Below are positions 32,270 to 44,017 of a stretch of 64,000 nucleotides of DNA, piece after piece; position 1 is the stretch's first letter, and each line of letters opens with the position of its first letter. Made by a program: the position numbers and the translations under genes. This DNA comes from Chloranthus sessilifolius (lineage: Eukaryota > Streptophyta > Magnoliopsida > Chloranthales > Chloranthaceae). The stretch covers positions 150,305,317 through 150,369,316 of the forward strand of contig CM037584.1 of NCBI GenBank assembly GCA_021018995.1. The letters are read 5' to 3'. The notes beneath the pieces are model-generated. The model was not told the origin of the DNA. It saw only the letters and a program-made list of their open reading frames with translations, and searched no databases.

Positions 32270-34168
32270 TGTTGTTGTTTCTGGTGTGTATGATTTATTT
32301 GTGTTTTGAAAACATATTTGCAAATGCTAAGTTAAAAAGAATAAAGAAATATCAGCACAGAGAGAAGTGAATTAGCCTGCAAGATCAAGGCCAATTGTAG
32401 CAAGTTTTAAATGTAAGTGAGTAAAAGATCGTCCACAGAGAATTTATTTTAAATGTAAGATAAACCTCCAAATCTGAGCTACCAGATTTGGCCTCTTATC
32501 CTATCTACAAGGCACATAAGATGGGAGGTTGAATTTGTCACGTTAACTAAATGATAAAAGTAAAAGTTAAACTAAATGATAAAAATAAAAGTTAAACTAA
32601 ATGATAAAAGTAAAAGTTAAACTAAATGATCGAGATCTGAGTTGGGGGGATTTTGATGTAAACTTATAAAAATGAAGAAATAATATCTAACTTTGATTTG
32701 GTCCTTGAAACACAATGAGAATGACTGCAGGTCAAATGAGGGATGATCCAATCTTCATCTGGCTACAAGCACAGATGCAAGAGAAATAAATCTAACTCAA
32801 GGATTAGATTTAGGCTTATGGCTATGGTCTGTCAACTTCAATGGCCACAGACCATCCAATAGTCTTTAATCTCAGCCCTTAATTCAGAACAAGAAATATC
32901 ACTACAAATGCTGTGAGAGATTAGGTTACAAACACTAATTCCCACAGGGTTAATGAATCAAGGGAAGTTGCCTGAAAAACAGTAAATCTAAAGGAGTCTA
33001 GTGCAATAAGGAGATCAGAGGGAACCCTTATCACGAATCCAATTGAGGACGTACGGTTTACAGCAACCTTTTCAAATTCACATCTACAATTACAGAGCAC
33101 AGCTTAAACAGCTCTTAGATTTGTAGTCTTGAATACAATTCTCTTTTGAATTATAGAGGTATCTCACAGCTCTCAATTGCAAGTAAAAGTTAGGCTATTA
33201 CAAGGGTTTCAGGCAAGCTAGCTGATTTGGAAATGGGGGAATAGAAATGAAACTCAAAATTTGGATCCCCAAATTGAGCAAATGGTTCATCTATTTATAG
33301 TTTCCCCTAGGTCTAGCTCAGATGCGTATCGACCAATCAGAAGTGCTCAGATCTGTATCAACAAATGGTAGTCGAGCACAAGGATCCAGATCTGTTCTGG
33401 CCAATCAGAATTGCTCGATTTGGTTCAGCCAATCAGGCGATAGAAGCATCAATTCTGTTATGCAATTTGAAAATCTGTTAGAGCTTCTAGAAGTTCCCGC
33501 CAAGTGATTTCATCTTCGGGTGCTCACATGGGGTGGAATATGCCTTCACTTCGTGCTTAGAATCTTCTGGAATGTCCCTAGGTTTTTAAATGCATTGGGG
33601 CGCGGGCAAAAGATTACTGAATGACCCTTGCAGAAGCTAGTAATCTCCATAATACCATTTCGCATAGTTTAGGGAACTTTTCGCAAGGTACTGTGACTTC
33701 TGAAGCTCTTTTCGCAAAGTTCAGGTTCTGTTCACAAGGAGTTCTCTTCTTTTCGAATAGGTCAAACATCCTTTCGAAGAGTTCAGGTGCTCTTCGAAAA
33801 CTAAGCCTGGAGCTCTTAGTTCTTTTCGCAAAGTTCAGGTTCTTTTCGAAATGTTCAGATTCTTTTCGAAAAGCACTCTGTAGTGCATTCTTCTGTTCGA
33901 ATTGCTCCACATTTCTTTTCTGGGTTGAGACCAGGTCTTTGCCTCTTCAGTTCAGGCATTTTGACAGCTAGTGAGGTTGTCCCTTCTCTTTCTTCCTTTG
34001 GATCAACATGGTTTATCATCTTTTTGGCACTTTTAGGCTGCTTTCATGGTTAAGCCTATCTTTATTGTTAGCTGTAACACAAGCACTTAAAACACTTATT
34101 TAGTTCTCTGAAGGGTCTATCAAGGCCCAGGTTAAAGGGTGGAAAATGGTATTTTCTAGTTCTCAACA
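32270..34168 (-). repeat. Ath-2 5' LTR
   Basis: 1899 bp, TGTTGTTG...TTCTCAACA on the plus strand. It has three copies of the 25-bp unit (32546-32620), stem-loop 1 at 32824-32855, the TATA box at 33292-33299 (minus) and the TTCGAAAAG array at 33653-33902. Confidence 0.93.
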
Positions 34169-34202
34169 GGACATCATTATGCCAATTAACTAAAACTCAC
34201 CT

Positions 34203-34929
34203 GGATGAAAGGAAGGAGACCTTCGATTGACATGACACCCTGTCCTTGACAGTAAAGCTGCTCATAGAGATGCGCCAATGCTGCCACACCCCATGCATAG
34301 GTGGGGACTCGATCGAAGTCCCCAAGTGCCATCAAAAATAGCCTGGTGACACGTCCCTGTGCCAAAGAAGAGAAAAGTACCGCACCAAGGAAGTGCATCA
34401 AGAACGCTCGAAGCACCCTATCCGCAGTCAACCCCGGCTCCACCACGGGCTCCCGACCCGCCACTACCACACAACGTGCCTCATAAGTCACCCTCACCTC
34501 TAAATGGCACCTCGAGATGATGAAGCCACTCGCAAATGTATCAAAAAATCAAGTGACTCGAGCTACACCTGGCCCCGAGCCGCTCGACCTATATGGCACA
34601 CCCAAAATCTCCTCGCACACATCCAAATAATGTCTCGCCATCCACCCCGTAATTGGCTCGCCCTCAAAATGAAGGCTTGTAATGTGGACCCAATCCTCTA
34701 GAGTCGATAACATCATATCAACTGGAAAGAGAAGAGCCCGATGCTCCTCCCTCCACCTCTCTAGAATCGTCACAATCAAGCCATGATCGACCTGAAAGGG
34801 CTCCAACTCCAAGATCGGTTGAAACCAAAAGACTCTAGTTGTGCCGGAGCTCGCTGAAACTCTGGCAAGGCACGATACCAAGTATGAGTCTCGGACCATG
34901 CCGAGCTGATAGCCAGCTGAGGGGGCTCC
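34203..34929 (-). pseudogene. PMD-B exon encoding the plant mobile domain
   Basis: Motifs in order: LEPFQVDHGLIVTILERWR, TLEDWVHITSLHFEGEPITGW, a TGA at 34551-34549, then in the same frame LRAFLMHFLGAVLFSS, VPTYAWGVAALAHLYEQL and a GTGAGT donor. This is the full two-block PMD layout. The acceptor side is GTTCAATAG before 34929. Confidence 0.75.
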
Positions 34930-35105
34930 TATTGAACGAAACACAAATAATAACAGTAAGACTAACACACACCTATGATGAAAGACAAATAAATTTAAAA
35001 CTAAAGGTAAGCCAAACATGCCCCAAACACAAACCCAATAAATAATAAACACGTAAAACATGATAAGAACAATTGAATACGAACATGACCTATCTCTAGA
35101 TGCCA

Positions 35106-35573
35106 TCATGATGCATGAGTTAGCACACAATCAATCATTAATCCAGGTTTGACATAAATTAGAAGGGTTTCAAATCCTAATAATCCTATGTCATAACCTA
35201 AGTCGCTAAGGAAATGGAAGAACTCTGGCTCATGAGTGCTTGCGCGGCCTCGAGCGAAGAAATCCTCCAGCGAGAAGTGTTTGTGATCTTGGTGCTCTGC
35301 AGCCGCACCCTGGTGCTCCGCAGCTGCACCCTCAGCTCTCTCACCCTCGAGTATCTCACCCTCATCCTCAGCAACCCCTTGTTCAATCTCAAGCACCTCC
35401 TCCCTAACCCTCGACTGGTCAACCTCTAATACCTCCTCTCTAACTATCTCCCCAACATCCACCTCCTCGACAGCGTCGGTCCGAGCCTCAGAAGTCTCAC
35501 CCATCTTTGCCCCTAACATCCTCTCCAACTTAGAAAAAGTAATATCATGCCCACCAATACCCTCACCCTCCAT
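35106..35573 (-). pseudogene. PMD-B first coding exon, acidic N-terminus
   Basis: Start MEGEGIGGHDITFSKLERML at 35573. The Glu/Val-rich stretch contains EVLEVDQSRVREEVLEIEQ, a short internal duplication. AEHQGAAAEHQ is a second one. It continues to HFLSDLG, after which a splice donor is expected. The frame runs on to 35106 but the last part is probably intron. The earlier in-frame ATG at 35630 starts a hydrophobic stretch and seems less likely. Confidence 0.5.
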
Positions 35574-35765
35574 CTTAGAAAAAAGAGCATGAAAAATTGA
35601 AAAGAACAAAGGAAACGACCCTTGAAACAAACGTCCGGATCACGAAATATCGCAAAAACATAAAAACTAGAGCACAAAGGAACAAGGAAACGGAGAATCC
35701 AAGGCTAACATGAATCGCGCGAAAAAAATGAAAAGTTTTAAACTATTTAGAAGGAACAATTGAAT

Positions 35766-36125
35766 CACGCACTGAAATTCTGACGCACAAATAAATCACG
35801 CACCACTCGGACTGCGCTTAATTCAGATTAAGTGCTTGGCTCCAAGTGCGTAAACCAAACATCGCCCACCCAAACTAACCCGACTATCTGATTGTGCGCA
35901 TCCATCCAAGCGCGTAATCACTTCAACTGTCCACACATTGGCGTGCGAATGCCAACGGCCACCCATACAATGACCACCCACTGCCCTAATCGCGCGCCCA
36001 ATATCCTACATTTAAACCGATCAAGCGATAGGAAACTGATGCTTAATTGACCTCTGACACCTTGAATGCGCATCCACTCTCTGGCGCGCAATTAATTTAT
36101 GCGCTCTGATTGAAGCGCGCAATTC
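35766..36125. repeat. Tat-B motif array 1 (GCGC-type) upstream of PMD-B
   Basis: About ten variants of AATCACGCAC, GTGCGTAATCAC, AATCGCGCGCC and AAGCGCGCAATT. On the minus strand it lies just upstream of the PMD-B start, as the palindromes do for PMD-A. The same core recurs in the Tat-B LTR. Confidence 0.7.
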
Positions 36126-38366
36126 CCTAGAAACACAAAAGAAAAAAATGCCCAGAACAGCATGCTTACAGGCCTAATTTGGTTGGTTTTCGACACTAAT
36201 TATTAGCCAAACCACACCCTTGTTAAGCTCGATCCAAAACACTCCAGACCTAAAGAAATATCTACCGCGATAGCCAAAAGAAAATGCACCAAACCAAAAA
36301 AAAAGAAGCCGCAACATCACCTACACACTGCAACTAATACCAAACCCAAGAAAAATGCCCCCTCATTATCCATTCATTTGAAGCAAAAAACAAAACAAAA
36401 AAAAAAAACTTGCCCCAACTAAGGCGAAACTAAACAAGAAAAATACCCCCGTCATTCATATACCCCAACTAGGCCCAAACTACATCAAAACGAAAAAAAT
36501 GCTCCTAACACACCCCGATCCGAAATAAATAAATTAAGCAAGTAAACCTCACACCCAAAAGAAATCAAATAAGCTACGAAATAAACTAAACTCGAATTTA
36601 TAAAAGAAGTAATTAAAATTGTAATCTCATCATAAATAAAATGATTATAAAAATACACTGAGGGCATACCCTCTGAATATGCAACTTGAAACAAGAAACT
36701 TAAAATCTGCCCGTTCAGGCAATACCCGAATCTGGATTTATTCGGAAACTAGAAATCTCGGAGAAGCCCGGAGAAAGGAAGCGCCCTGAACGAATTCTAA
36801 CTATCATAACCTCTTCCCCTTACCCCGAGCCGGCAGAAAAGAGAGAGTGGCTCACGAAAAGTCACCCAGGACCTGCGGGATCCGCCCTTAGAAGCTCACC
36901 TTAGAAACCATAACAAGGAAGAGCAACTAATACGGGATCTGCAGAGCCTACTGAGGAAAGATAGGCATCGGCCACGAGAATTCTGACTCTGCCTTATCCT
37001 TAGCTTTCCTTTCTACCACCTTTTTCTCCTCCATCTCTTCCCTTACCATGGCAGCAATTCGACTACTACCTTGCATTCCCAATCCCGTCCATTCCCAAGA
37101 AACCACACAATAAGCACAACTCTTCGAGTCCAACACCTGGGATACAAAAGAGAAAGGAAGAAAAGACATTAATGAACAAGAAGATGCCTAAAAAAAAATG
37201 CCCCAAAACTTTTAATCCCAAACTTGAAATAAGATTCAAAGCAACAAGAACCCAAAACTTTTAGCTCACACATTTATAAACTATACCTCTTAAATTACCA
37301 AATGACAAGTGTCACACCTTTAAGCTTTTCTAATCTAATTAAATCTATACCAAACACATAAACCCTTTGAAAGAACACAATCCATGACAACTCAGATGAA
37401 CCAATAATCACGCAACACTTAACCCCCTAAGAAACATTAATACCCCAAGCCTAGATAAACCAATAGGAATTGAACATTTAACTCCCATCTAGAACCTTTG
37501 AAAACTCACACCTTTTAAGCCTCGTGTTGAATCAAACAAAAGACCAAAACTCAATTTGAATCAAACCTTAAACCCAAAAAAAAAAAAACTTTAAACAAAA
37601 AAAAACTTTTTAAAGTGAAACCCTAACGTGTTCAGGATAAAAAAAAATTGCCCCCAACAAACCAAACAGAACCAGGTAAACCCTCTAAACCAAACTCAAT
37701 AAAGAAAATTAACCTCGGGATAATCCTTGAGTAAATTCAGAATGAATCCTAAACCTCTAAATTAATCCTAAAAATAAGTCAAAACAAATCAGATAAGTCC
37801 ATTAATAAATTTAAATGAATAAATAGCAAAATAAAATAAAAGAAATACCCCTTTATTCATAACTCAAAAGTTTTACAAGTATCATCGAAGGCATACCTCC
37901 TGAATTTATAACCCAAAATGAAAAGCTACAACCCAAAATGAAGATTAGATTCAAAACTGGGACGAAGCGAGGAGCAGATTCCGCTTAGAGCGTCCAAGTA
38001 GAGACTTCAGGGAGCATTGGTTGGGAAACACATCCCCCCACTTTTTACTCCTTCTCTTCCGCTATCTTCACCTCCTCCACCGCCACCTCCTCAACGCTGC
38101 TTTCACCTCTCCCTAAAAAGGATCAATGTGAAGACTAGTTCACCCATTCCCAATACCGCCCATTCTCAGAATAACGCCATCCCCAAGCATCACCTCAGGA
38201 CAGAGATCACACAAAATAATGAATATAGGAAGAAACGACATCCCAATCGGACTATTAGATCACTCAATATTACTAAAACACGAATTTTAGAACACAAGAT
38301 ATCTAGAAAAGAGGTCAAAACTCGAGATTAAACTAGAGAATGAAAAACAAATAAAAGTTCTCTCAC
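36126..38366. other. Tat-B upstream region with two similar minus-strand units, no firm gene
   Basis: Two stretches look like diverged copies of each other on the minus strand: about 36630-37170 and 37870-38330. Each has a GAGGGCATACC or GAAGGCATACC string, and a short Glu/Lys-rich or Arg-rich frame (37169-36948 in the first) with a GLGMQGSSRIAAMVREEMEE core in the first copy. I do not recognise the product. A short antisense transcript unit is possible. Confidence 0.3.
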
Positions 38367-38373
38367 TTATATA
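38367..38373 (-). promoter_or_regulatory. TATA box downstream of Tat-B motif array 2 (minus strand)
   Basis: TATATAA on the minus strand, immediately after the CGCG-type array at 38385-38750 as read on that strand. It fits a promoter directed leftwards into the 36.1-38.4 kb units and PMD-B. Confidence 0.45.
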
Positions 38374-38384
38374 GAGTACGACCT

Positions 38385-39425
38385 TAATCACGCGCCCGAA
38401 CATGCACACTTAATTTAATCACGTGCCACGCACGGTGCGCATAATTCAAATTGCGTGCCTTAACCGAAGCGAACAAATAAGTTATTGCCTATGCCAACGA
38501 CGCTACGCTTCAATCACGCGCAGGCTATAGGCTGTGTAATCCAATCAAGCGACACACTTAAATCGTGCATTCTGAAAGGTCACCCGTACACTGACTTGGT
38601 GATGCTCCGATCACGCGCCATGGTTATAATGCGTAATACAATTACACGCACATTCCTACACGTGTAAATGCCCCTTCAAACCTGCTATCGCACGCCTAAA
38701 TATAGGCGCGCAATTATATTAAGCGACCTAAAACAACCGCGCAATACCTGACTCTGGAAGAAATTTACACCCCTAAGGCCTTATTGTCCCATCACGGTCA
38801 AAATTCTTTTGCCCCATCGCGTAGCCCCACAGGCAACAATGTTGAAAAGAAAAGACCCACTCACCTATCCCATCGCGATAATGTGCACACACATGTGATA
38901 TTACTTCAATATCCAGTCCCATCGTGATAAATTAACCATACCCTCACATGACCCATCACGAAAAGCCAAAAGTAAACCGCCCAAAGACGAAGCCAATCAC
39001 GACGCAACCACAAGATGACTCCTTTTATAACCCAAGAGCTGCCAAAGAAAGACACCAGTGTCTCATCGCGCAAATATCCCACCAGCGCGCCGCCGCTAGT
39101 TACACTCAGTTGACATCCCATCGCAAGTATCACTATGTAAAAAAAAAAAAAGAAAAAAGTTCCAACAGCACATGCCACACCGAATGACAAACAAAAGGGA
39201 AAGATTAATCATGTCCTATCGCTAAGGCAAACAGCTCTCTCTCTCTCTCTCTTTCCCGAATTGATCCCCACGTCCCACCAGGACTCACCCAGCACGTAGC
39301 CAAAGAAAAGGAGAATCCCCAGGTCCCGTCGCAATATCATTTCTCCTAAGATATCACATCGCAATAGCCAAGCCCTGCCACATCAGACCTGAAAAGGATA
39401 GATCTCCAAAGTCCCATCGGGCTTA
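38385..39425. repeat. Tat-B motif arrays 2 and 3
   Basis: 38385-38750 has AATCACGCGCC / TAATTGCGCGCC-type motifs. 38785-39425 has about ten CCCATCGCGATA-type motifs (CCCATCACG, CCTATCGC, CCCGTCGCAATA). A (CT)n run lies at about 39235-39251. Apparent open frames here are by-products of the repeats. Confidence 0.7.
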
Positions 39426-39505
39426 AAACGTGCGCTTAATTCAATCATGTGCCACAAACTACACACAATCCAGGTAAGTATCACCCCCAGGTAAGTACTG
39501 CCCAC

Positions 39506-42203
39506 TATTATTCACTGAAAGGTACCATTTTTCACCTCTTAACTTAGCCTTTGCTAGACCTTGAAGCAGACTAATAACCATTTATTAAGTATGTTTTGTA
39601 GTTAGCAATAAAATGTGTAGCTTAATACAAACTCCTTGCTTTTTGACCCAAAACAGAGAGAGAGAGAATACACTCAAAGATGACAACTGAGACAAAGCCT
39701 AATGGAACACCTTGGTAGTGCTTACCGTGGTGACTCACTGTTGCTGATCACCATTGACCAAAGTCTAGCAGATGAATGAAGTTAGCTGAGAAGGGAGGAG
39801 ACTGCGACAAATGTAAGTGCAATGCACCAGAGCAATAAAAGATATACCTCGCTGAGTTGAGGAGCTTCCTCGCGAAGCTAAAGTTACAGTGGAAGAGGCC
39901 CTCACGCAGATACATGGCGCAGTCAGAAGGATAGCTGAAATGACCTTGCAAAGATCTCACAGGTTAAAGTCCCCAGAATCTGTGGTCGCAAAGCTCTCAT
40001 GGAGATCAAGCATCAAAGCAGCCGTGCGAAGAACACAGCGAGTACATATGTACACTAAACAAACTGTCACCTCGCGGATTTCTCGTGTAGCCCCAAAAGA
40101 GAGAGACACCCAGAATTCTCTTTGCGCATATCTCGTGCACTCTTAAGCCTTACCATTGACTAAGCGAGCATAGGAGCATAACTGCGTGAGTACTTAGCGA
40201 GAGAGAGAGCTTCTGAAGCTCAATTAAGCGAGAAATCCTGGTGCTCCAGATCATCTCCGCGATAGAATTATAGTGTCAGTGAACTGCGCAATCAAATGAA
40301 GAGCTGACACATGAGCAAGCACTTCCCACTAGCCAAAGGTAACTCCGTGAAGGCAAAGCAGCTGTGCGAATGAGCTAAAAGCATATGCTAGCCCCGCAAA
40401 GCACGGGATCTCCACTTCTTAGTTTTAACTAAAGGATTTTTTAGAAATTTCCCAAGGCTGGGGCACACTTCCTGAGGCACAGATTTTGCGGTGCATATCT
40501 CCAGGCATCTAAGGGTTGAAACAGTGCCACATCTGTTGGAAAAATTAGGGTTAATCTCTTTAGAGCCAAGGCCATTTTGATAGAGTATATAAGTTGTACT
40601 TAGAGTTTATTATTATCATCTTTCCTTTATCCTCTGCCGGCTGAGAACTCTAGCAGGCTAGGGTTAGGGTTTGATAATCTCTTTTTCTTATTTTTCTTCT
40701 CTCTTAGCCCAACACTTGCTAGCTAACCCCCTTAAAAGTAGCTAGGTTTAGTTTCATTTCAGTTCGTAATAGGTTTTTGGTACACATTGGGATTCGGATG
40801 AGCAGTTGTGTACAGACTGTAGCCTGGAGATAATTCATTGAAAGTTTTGTGTTCATCAATGGTTTATCGTTTTAATGCTTAATTGAATCTAAAGATTTTA
40901 TGGTTTCTTTAGATGTCTATAGGATCCATGTATTTGGGACTAGCCCATTCAGTTTTTAGTAGATCTATTGCTTACCATCTGATTTCCCTTGGTTTGATAG
41001 CCCCATGGAAAGCAATGTTGGATCTGTAGTGAGATCCAGGGAGCTCAGAGGCCTATGGACCATAGTGGTTGCAACAGTTTTCATGTTCTTTCTCAGGCCT
41101 CTATGGGATGGACAGACCAATGGGATACCCTGTGACCATTCAAGTGGACAGAGTATAGCCTTAAGGTTGTGTCCATCCACATGTTTGAGAAAGATTCTTC
41201 TCCCCTGCACATGAGCTACTAGAGCCTTGTGAGGAGGTTTGCACAGGAACTGGCTCCCCTCTATTTTACTTAACTGACATCAAATGTTAGATCTGATCTC
41301 TTTGTAGTAATTACAGCTTGAGGCTGAGTCATTGCAGGCCATTTGTAGCAATGACCAGCTAAATCTAAAGCCTTATTCAACCTGTTGCATAGTCCTTTTT
41401 GTGGGCACTAGTGAGAAGTTAGCCTTAGCAAAGCACTTAGAATCTTATGGATTGGAATACCTATGGATGTCAGCCAGGTCTATGCACAAATCTGGGGAGC
41501 TTGTAGTACTGACATTACATAGTGCTGCACTAGTATTCATAGCTTGATCTGGCCCAGTGGCTGGGGGAATGATCAGTCCACTCCCCTGGGTTAGATTGGC
41601 AATGTCTATTTTAACCAATGGGATTCGACAAACTCTATCGGATATCCTATGGCCATTAGAGTGGACAGAGTATAGCCCTAAGAGCGCCCCAAATGGCATG
41701 GGTTAAACCATATATTTTTACCGTGTTGAGGCTTTTAATAGCATCTCAGCAAGGAACATTGCAGAGAAAGACTAAATCTGAGTTACATCACTGCTTTGAC
41801 TCTAGCTTAACTTGCTTACTTCTCATAATTTTTGTATTTTATTTTGGCACACACTACCACCATCTTCCTCTTAACCCTTTCTTTAGGATAGGGCTATATT
41901 TTATTTCTTTGCTTTTAGGATTAATTTAGTGTAGCCATGACACCCAACTCCCTTTCTTTAGGATTGTCAGATCTGTAGCCCATTTGGAGGCTAATTATTA
42001 CAGCCCATTTTGAGTTCTAGATCAATTTGTCTATGGGACAAACTCTTACTTATCAAAACTTGCTACAATGGACCTTGTATCTTGCATGACTGCATTTATT
42101 TTAGACTTACTATGCTGACCCATCTCAAATTCCCCACTCTTGATTTATTCTCTCCACTGCTCTTAATAAAATAGCAACAAAAGTCTCGAAAGACAAACCA
42201 ACA
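39506..42203 (+). repeat. Ath-3 5' LTR
   Basis: 2698 bp, TATTATTCACTG (TGTTATTCACTG in the partner)...GACAAACCAACA. It contains a TCGCGCA-type array at 39845-40410, a TATA box (TATATAAG) at 40586-40593, stem-loop 1 at 41125-41156 and a degenerate second copy at about 41642-41673. Confidence 0.93.
40586..40593 (+). promoter_or_regulatory. TATA box, Ath-3 5' LTR
   Basis: TATATAAG, with the equivalent at 50229-50236 in the 3' LTR, downstream of the TCGCGCA-type array in both. Confidence 0.65.
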
Positions 42204-42209
42204 AGTTTT

Positions 42210-42227
42210 TGGCTCCGTTGCTAGGGA
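42210..42227 (+). promoter_or_regulatory. Primer binding site, Ath-3
   Basis: TGGCTCCGTTGCTAGGGA, three changes from the tRNA-Asp-type site in Ath-1, seven bases inside the LTR. Confidence 0.75.
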
Positions 42228-42544
42228 TATTGATATTTTTAGTAGACCTGAGTTGTATTATAATTTAGACTAATCAATTCTTTATAGTTGTGCCTAATTT
42301 AGAACAAAAAGTACTACTGATTCTTTATGGAATTTCACATAAATGGATAGCAGAAGAAGGGAAAAGCTAAAGTTGCAGCTGGAGTGTAGCTAGCTCTGCT
42401 TGCACTTCCTTTCCCCTAAATCTCTGTCCATTTATGTTAAAGTCCCTGTTATTTGTTTAGTGTAAGTTGTGTAGTTGTTAATTTTTACTTGAGATTCTGT
42501 GTGTGCTTGTGAGTATTTTCTATACTTACTATGGGTGTGAGTTT

Positions 42545-44017
42545 ATGCATGGTCGAAGGTCCTTAAACCCTAAGTTGGAACCTCCAAATCTAGAGGTTGA
42601 AAGGATCCTTAGACCTAGGCACACCACATAGGTCCCTGCTATTGAGACTGAACTAGCTACTATGGCTGAGAGGCAGAGGACATTAAAGGAATACAATGTA
42701 CCTTGGGAGTACACCTCTCCCTTCTGCATTCAGTTTCCCTCTATTGAGGGAAACTATGAAATTAAATCCTCGACCATCAGTATGCTGCCTTCATTTCATG
42801 GGCTGAGTAAAGAAGATCCCTACAAGCATATTGGCCAGTTTTTAGCACTTTGTACTACCTTCAACATTGCTGGCTTGGGACCTGAGGCCACTAAATTGAG
42901 GCTTTTTCCTTTCTCATTAAAAGACAAAGCTAGCACATGGCTATCAAAGCTCCCAGCCAACAACATACAGTCATGGAGTGACCTTCAAACCAGGTTCTTG
43001 ACAAAAAATTTCCCCATGAACAAAACAAGCCAGATGAGGACAAATATTCTGTCATTCACTCAGTCCTCAACTAAGAGCTTTAATGAAGCTTGGGAAAGCT
43101 TCCAGGAGAATTTAAAATAATGTCCCCACCACCAAATCCAAATGTGGCAGCTTGTTCAAGTATTTTATCAAGGAATTAATGCCAAGAGCAAGGATATGGT
43201 GGATGCTTCCTGTGGTGGTAGCTACCTCCACAAGACAGTTGAGGAAGCATGGGAGCTATTTGACATAATAAGGGAAAATTCCATGTAGCAGGAGTCTCTA
43301 TCACACAATGACAGTCAGATTCTAGCTAAAATGGTGAAAGAGGCCACCCCTAGAGGTGGAATATATGAAGTGAAGGTGCAAGGTGATCTGGAAAGGAAGG
43401 AGGACAACCTGAGCATGAAGTTTGATAAATTGATGAATGTGATGCAACCTCGGATGGTTGCACAGGTGGAGGAAGCATGTCTGTTATGCCAATACCCCAT
43501 ACACTCTATTCATGATTTTCCATCTGCCAACCAGTTTTCAATTTTTTTTTTGGAGCATGCCAATGCTACTTAAACTTTTGGGCAACAGCCTGCTAGGTAT
43601 TCTTAGAGGAACCACCCAAATCTGAGGTAGAGACAAGACTCATAACCTCAACCCCAGCAATAGAAAATGGTAGCTCCCTACAGACCCCAGCACTAGGCTA
43701 ACCAAGGTTACCCACCAAGGTAAAATTTCCTATTACCTGCCCCACAGTCTAACCATTTGGTCCTGCCCCCACAACAACTCAGATCCTCTTCATTTGAAGA
43801 GCAGATGCTGGCTTCAATGCAGAACTTGGGGAGCTTGGTGCAAACTGTCAATTCTCATGAATAGAGCATCAAGAAGATTGAGGACCAGTTGGGTCAGATC
43901 TGTAATGCGCTGAATAGGAGGGAGGAAGGAAAATTGCCTAGTCAGCCCCTAACAAACCCGAAAGGTCAATTTATGATTGGTGATGCATCTACTCAGGAGG
44001 AAGGTAGTGCCGAGTGA
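42545..44017 (+). pseudogene. Ath-3 gag
   Basis: Start MHGRRSLNPKLEPP at 42545, aligned with the Ath-4 start. The capsid-like core includes YNVPWEYTSPFCIQFP, MLPSFHGLSKEDPYKHIGQF, LRLFPFSLKDKASTWLSKLP and TRFLTKNFPMNKTSQMR (retrotransposon gag type). Stops: TAG near 42629, TAA 43118-43120, TAG near 43287, TAA 43571-43573, most at CAA/CAG positions. A zinc-knuckle-like CLLCQYPIHSIHDF has its last cysteine replaced by Phe. The C-terminal KKIEDQLGQICNALNRREEG block ends at TGA 44015-44017. It would form the virus-like particle; it is now broken. Confidence 0.82.

Larger units (their letters stand above)
20795..34168 (-). mobile_element. Ath-2: Athila-like element, gag deleted, pol frame-broken, integrase open
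   Basis: 13,374 bp flanked by perfect GGACA repeats (20790-20794 and 34169-34173). LTRs are 20795-22653 and 32270-34168. Reading on the minus strand: PBS 32263-32246, gag remnant, protease, RT, RNase H, integrase, motif array 27500-27176, 3' ORF 26904-24635, internal PPT, two conserved non-coding blocks, PPT and 3' LTR. LTR copies differ at about 3 of 108 positions in the stretch I compared, fewer than in Ath-1 or Ath-3, so it is probably the youngest insertion. Confidence 0.95.
18600..35573 (-). pseudogene. PMD-B: plant mobile domain protein gene with Ath-2 in an intron
   Basis: Minus-strand gene. Visible exons: 35573 to about 35200 (very acidic N-terminus, Glu-rich with an AEHQGAAAEHQ repeat), about 34929-34203 (PMD proper, ending ...PFIQ then GTGAGT), 20689-20537 (begins FWAYDHFAF after TTTTCAG), 20447-20047 (WRPYEDEEDAD, then coiled coil), about 19947-19836, 19755-19642, and 18971-18672 (coiled coil and Ser/Arg-rich C-terminus). 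Exon joins 34203/20689 bracket Ath-2, so the element sits in an intron. Damage: an in-frame TGA at 34551-34549, a frame change near 20240 and a TAG near 19667. It is better preserved than PMD-A and could be recently inactivated. Its role is unknown; host PMD proteins act in transposon silencing. Confidence 0.72.

Noticed and set aside
39889-41214. Open frames at 39889-40146 and 41005-41214 repeated at 49530-49802 and 50648-50857
   Set aside because: These are paired because the two Ath-3 LTRs are copies. There is no start context, domain or other relative.
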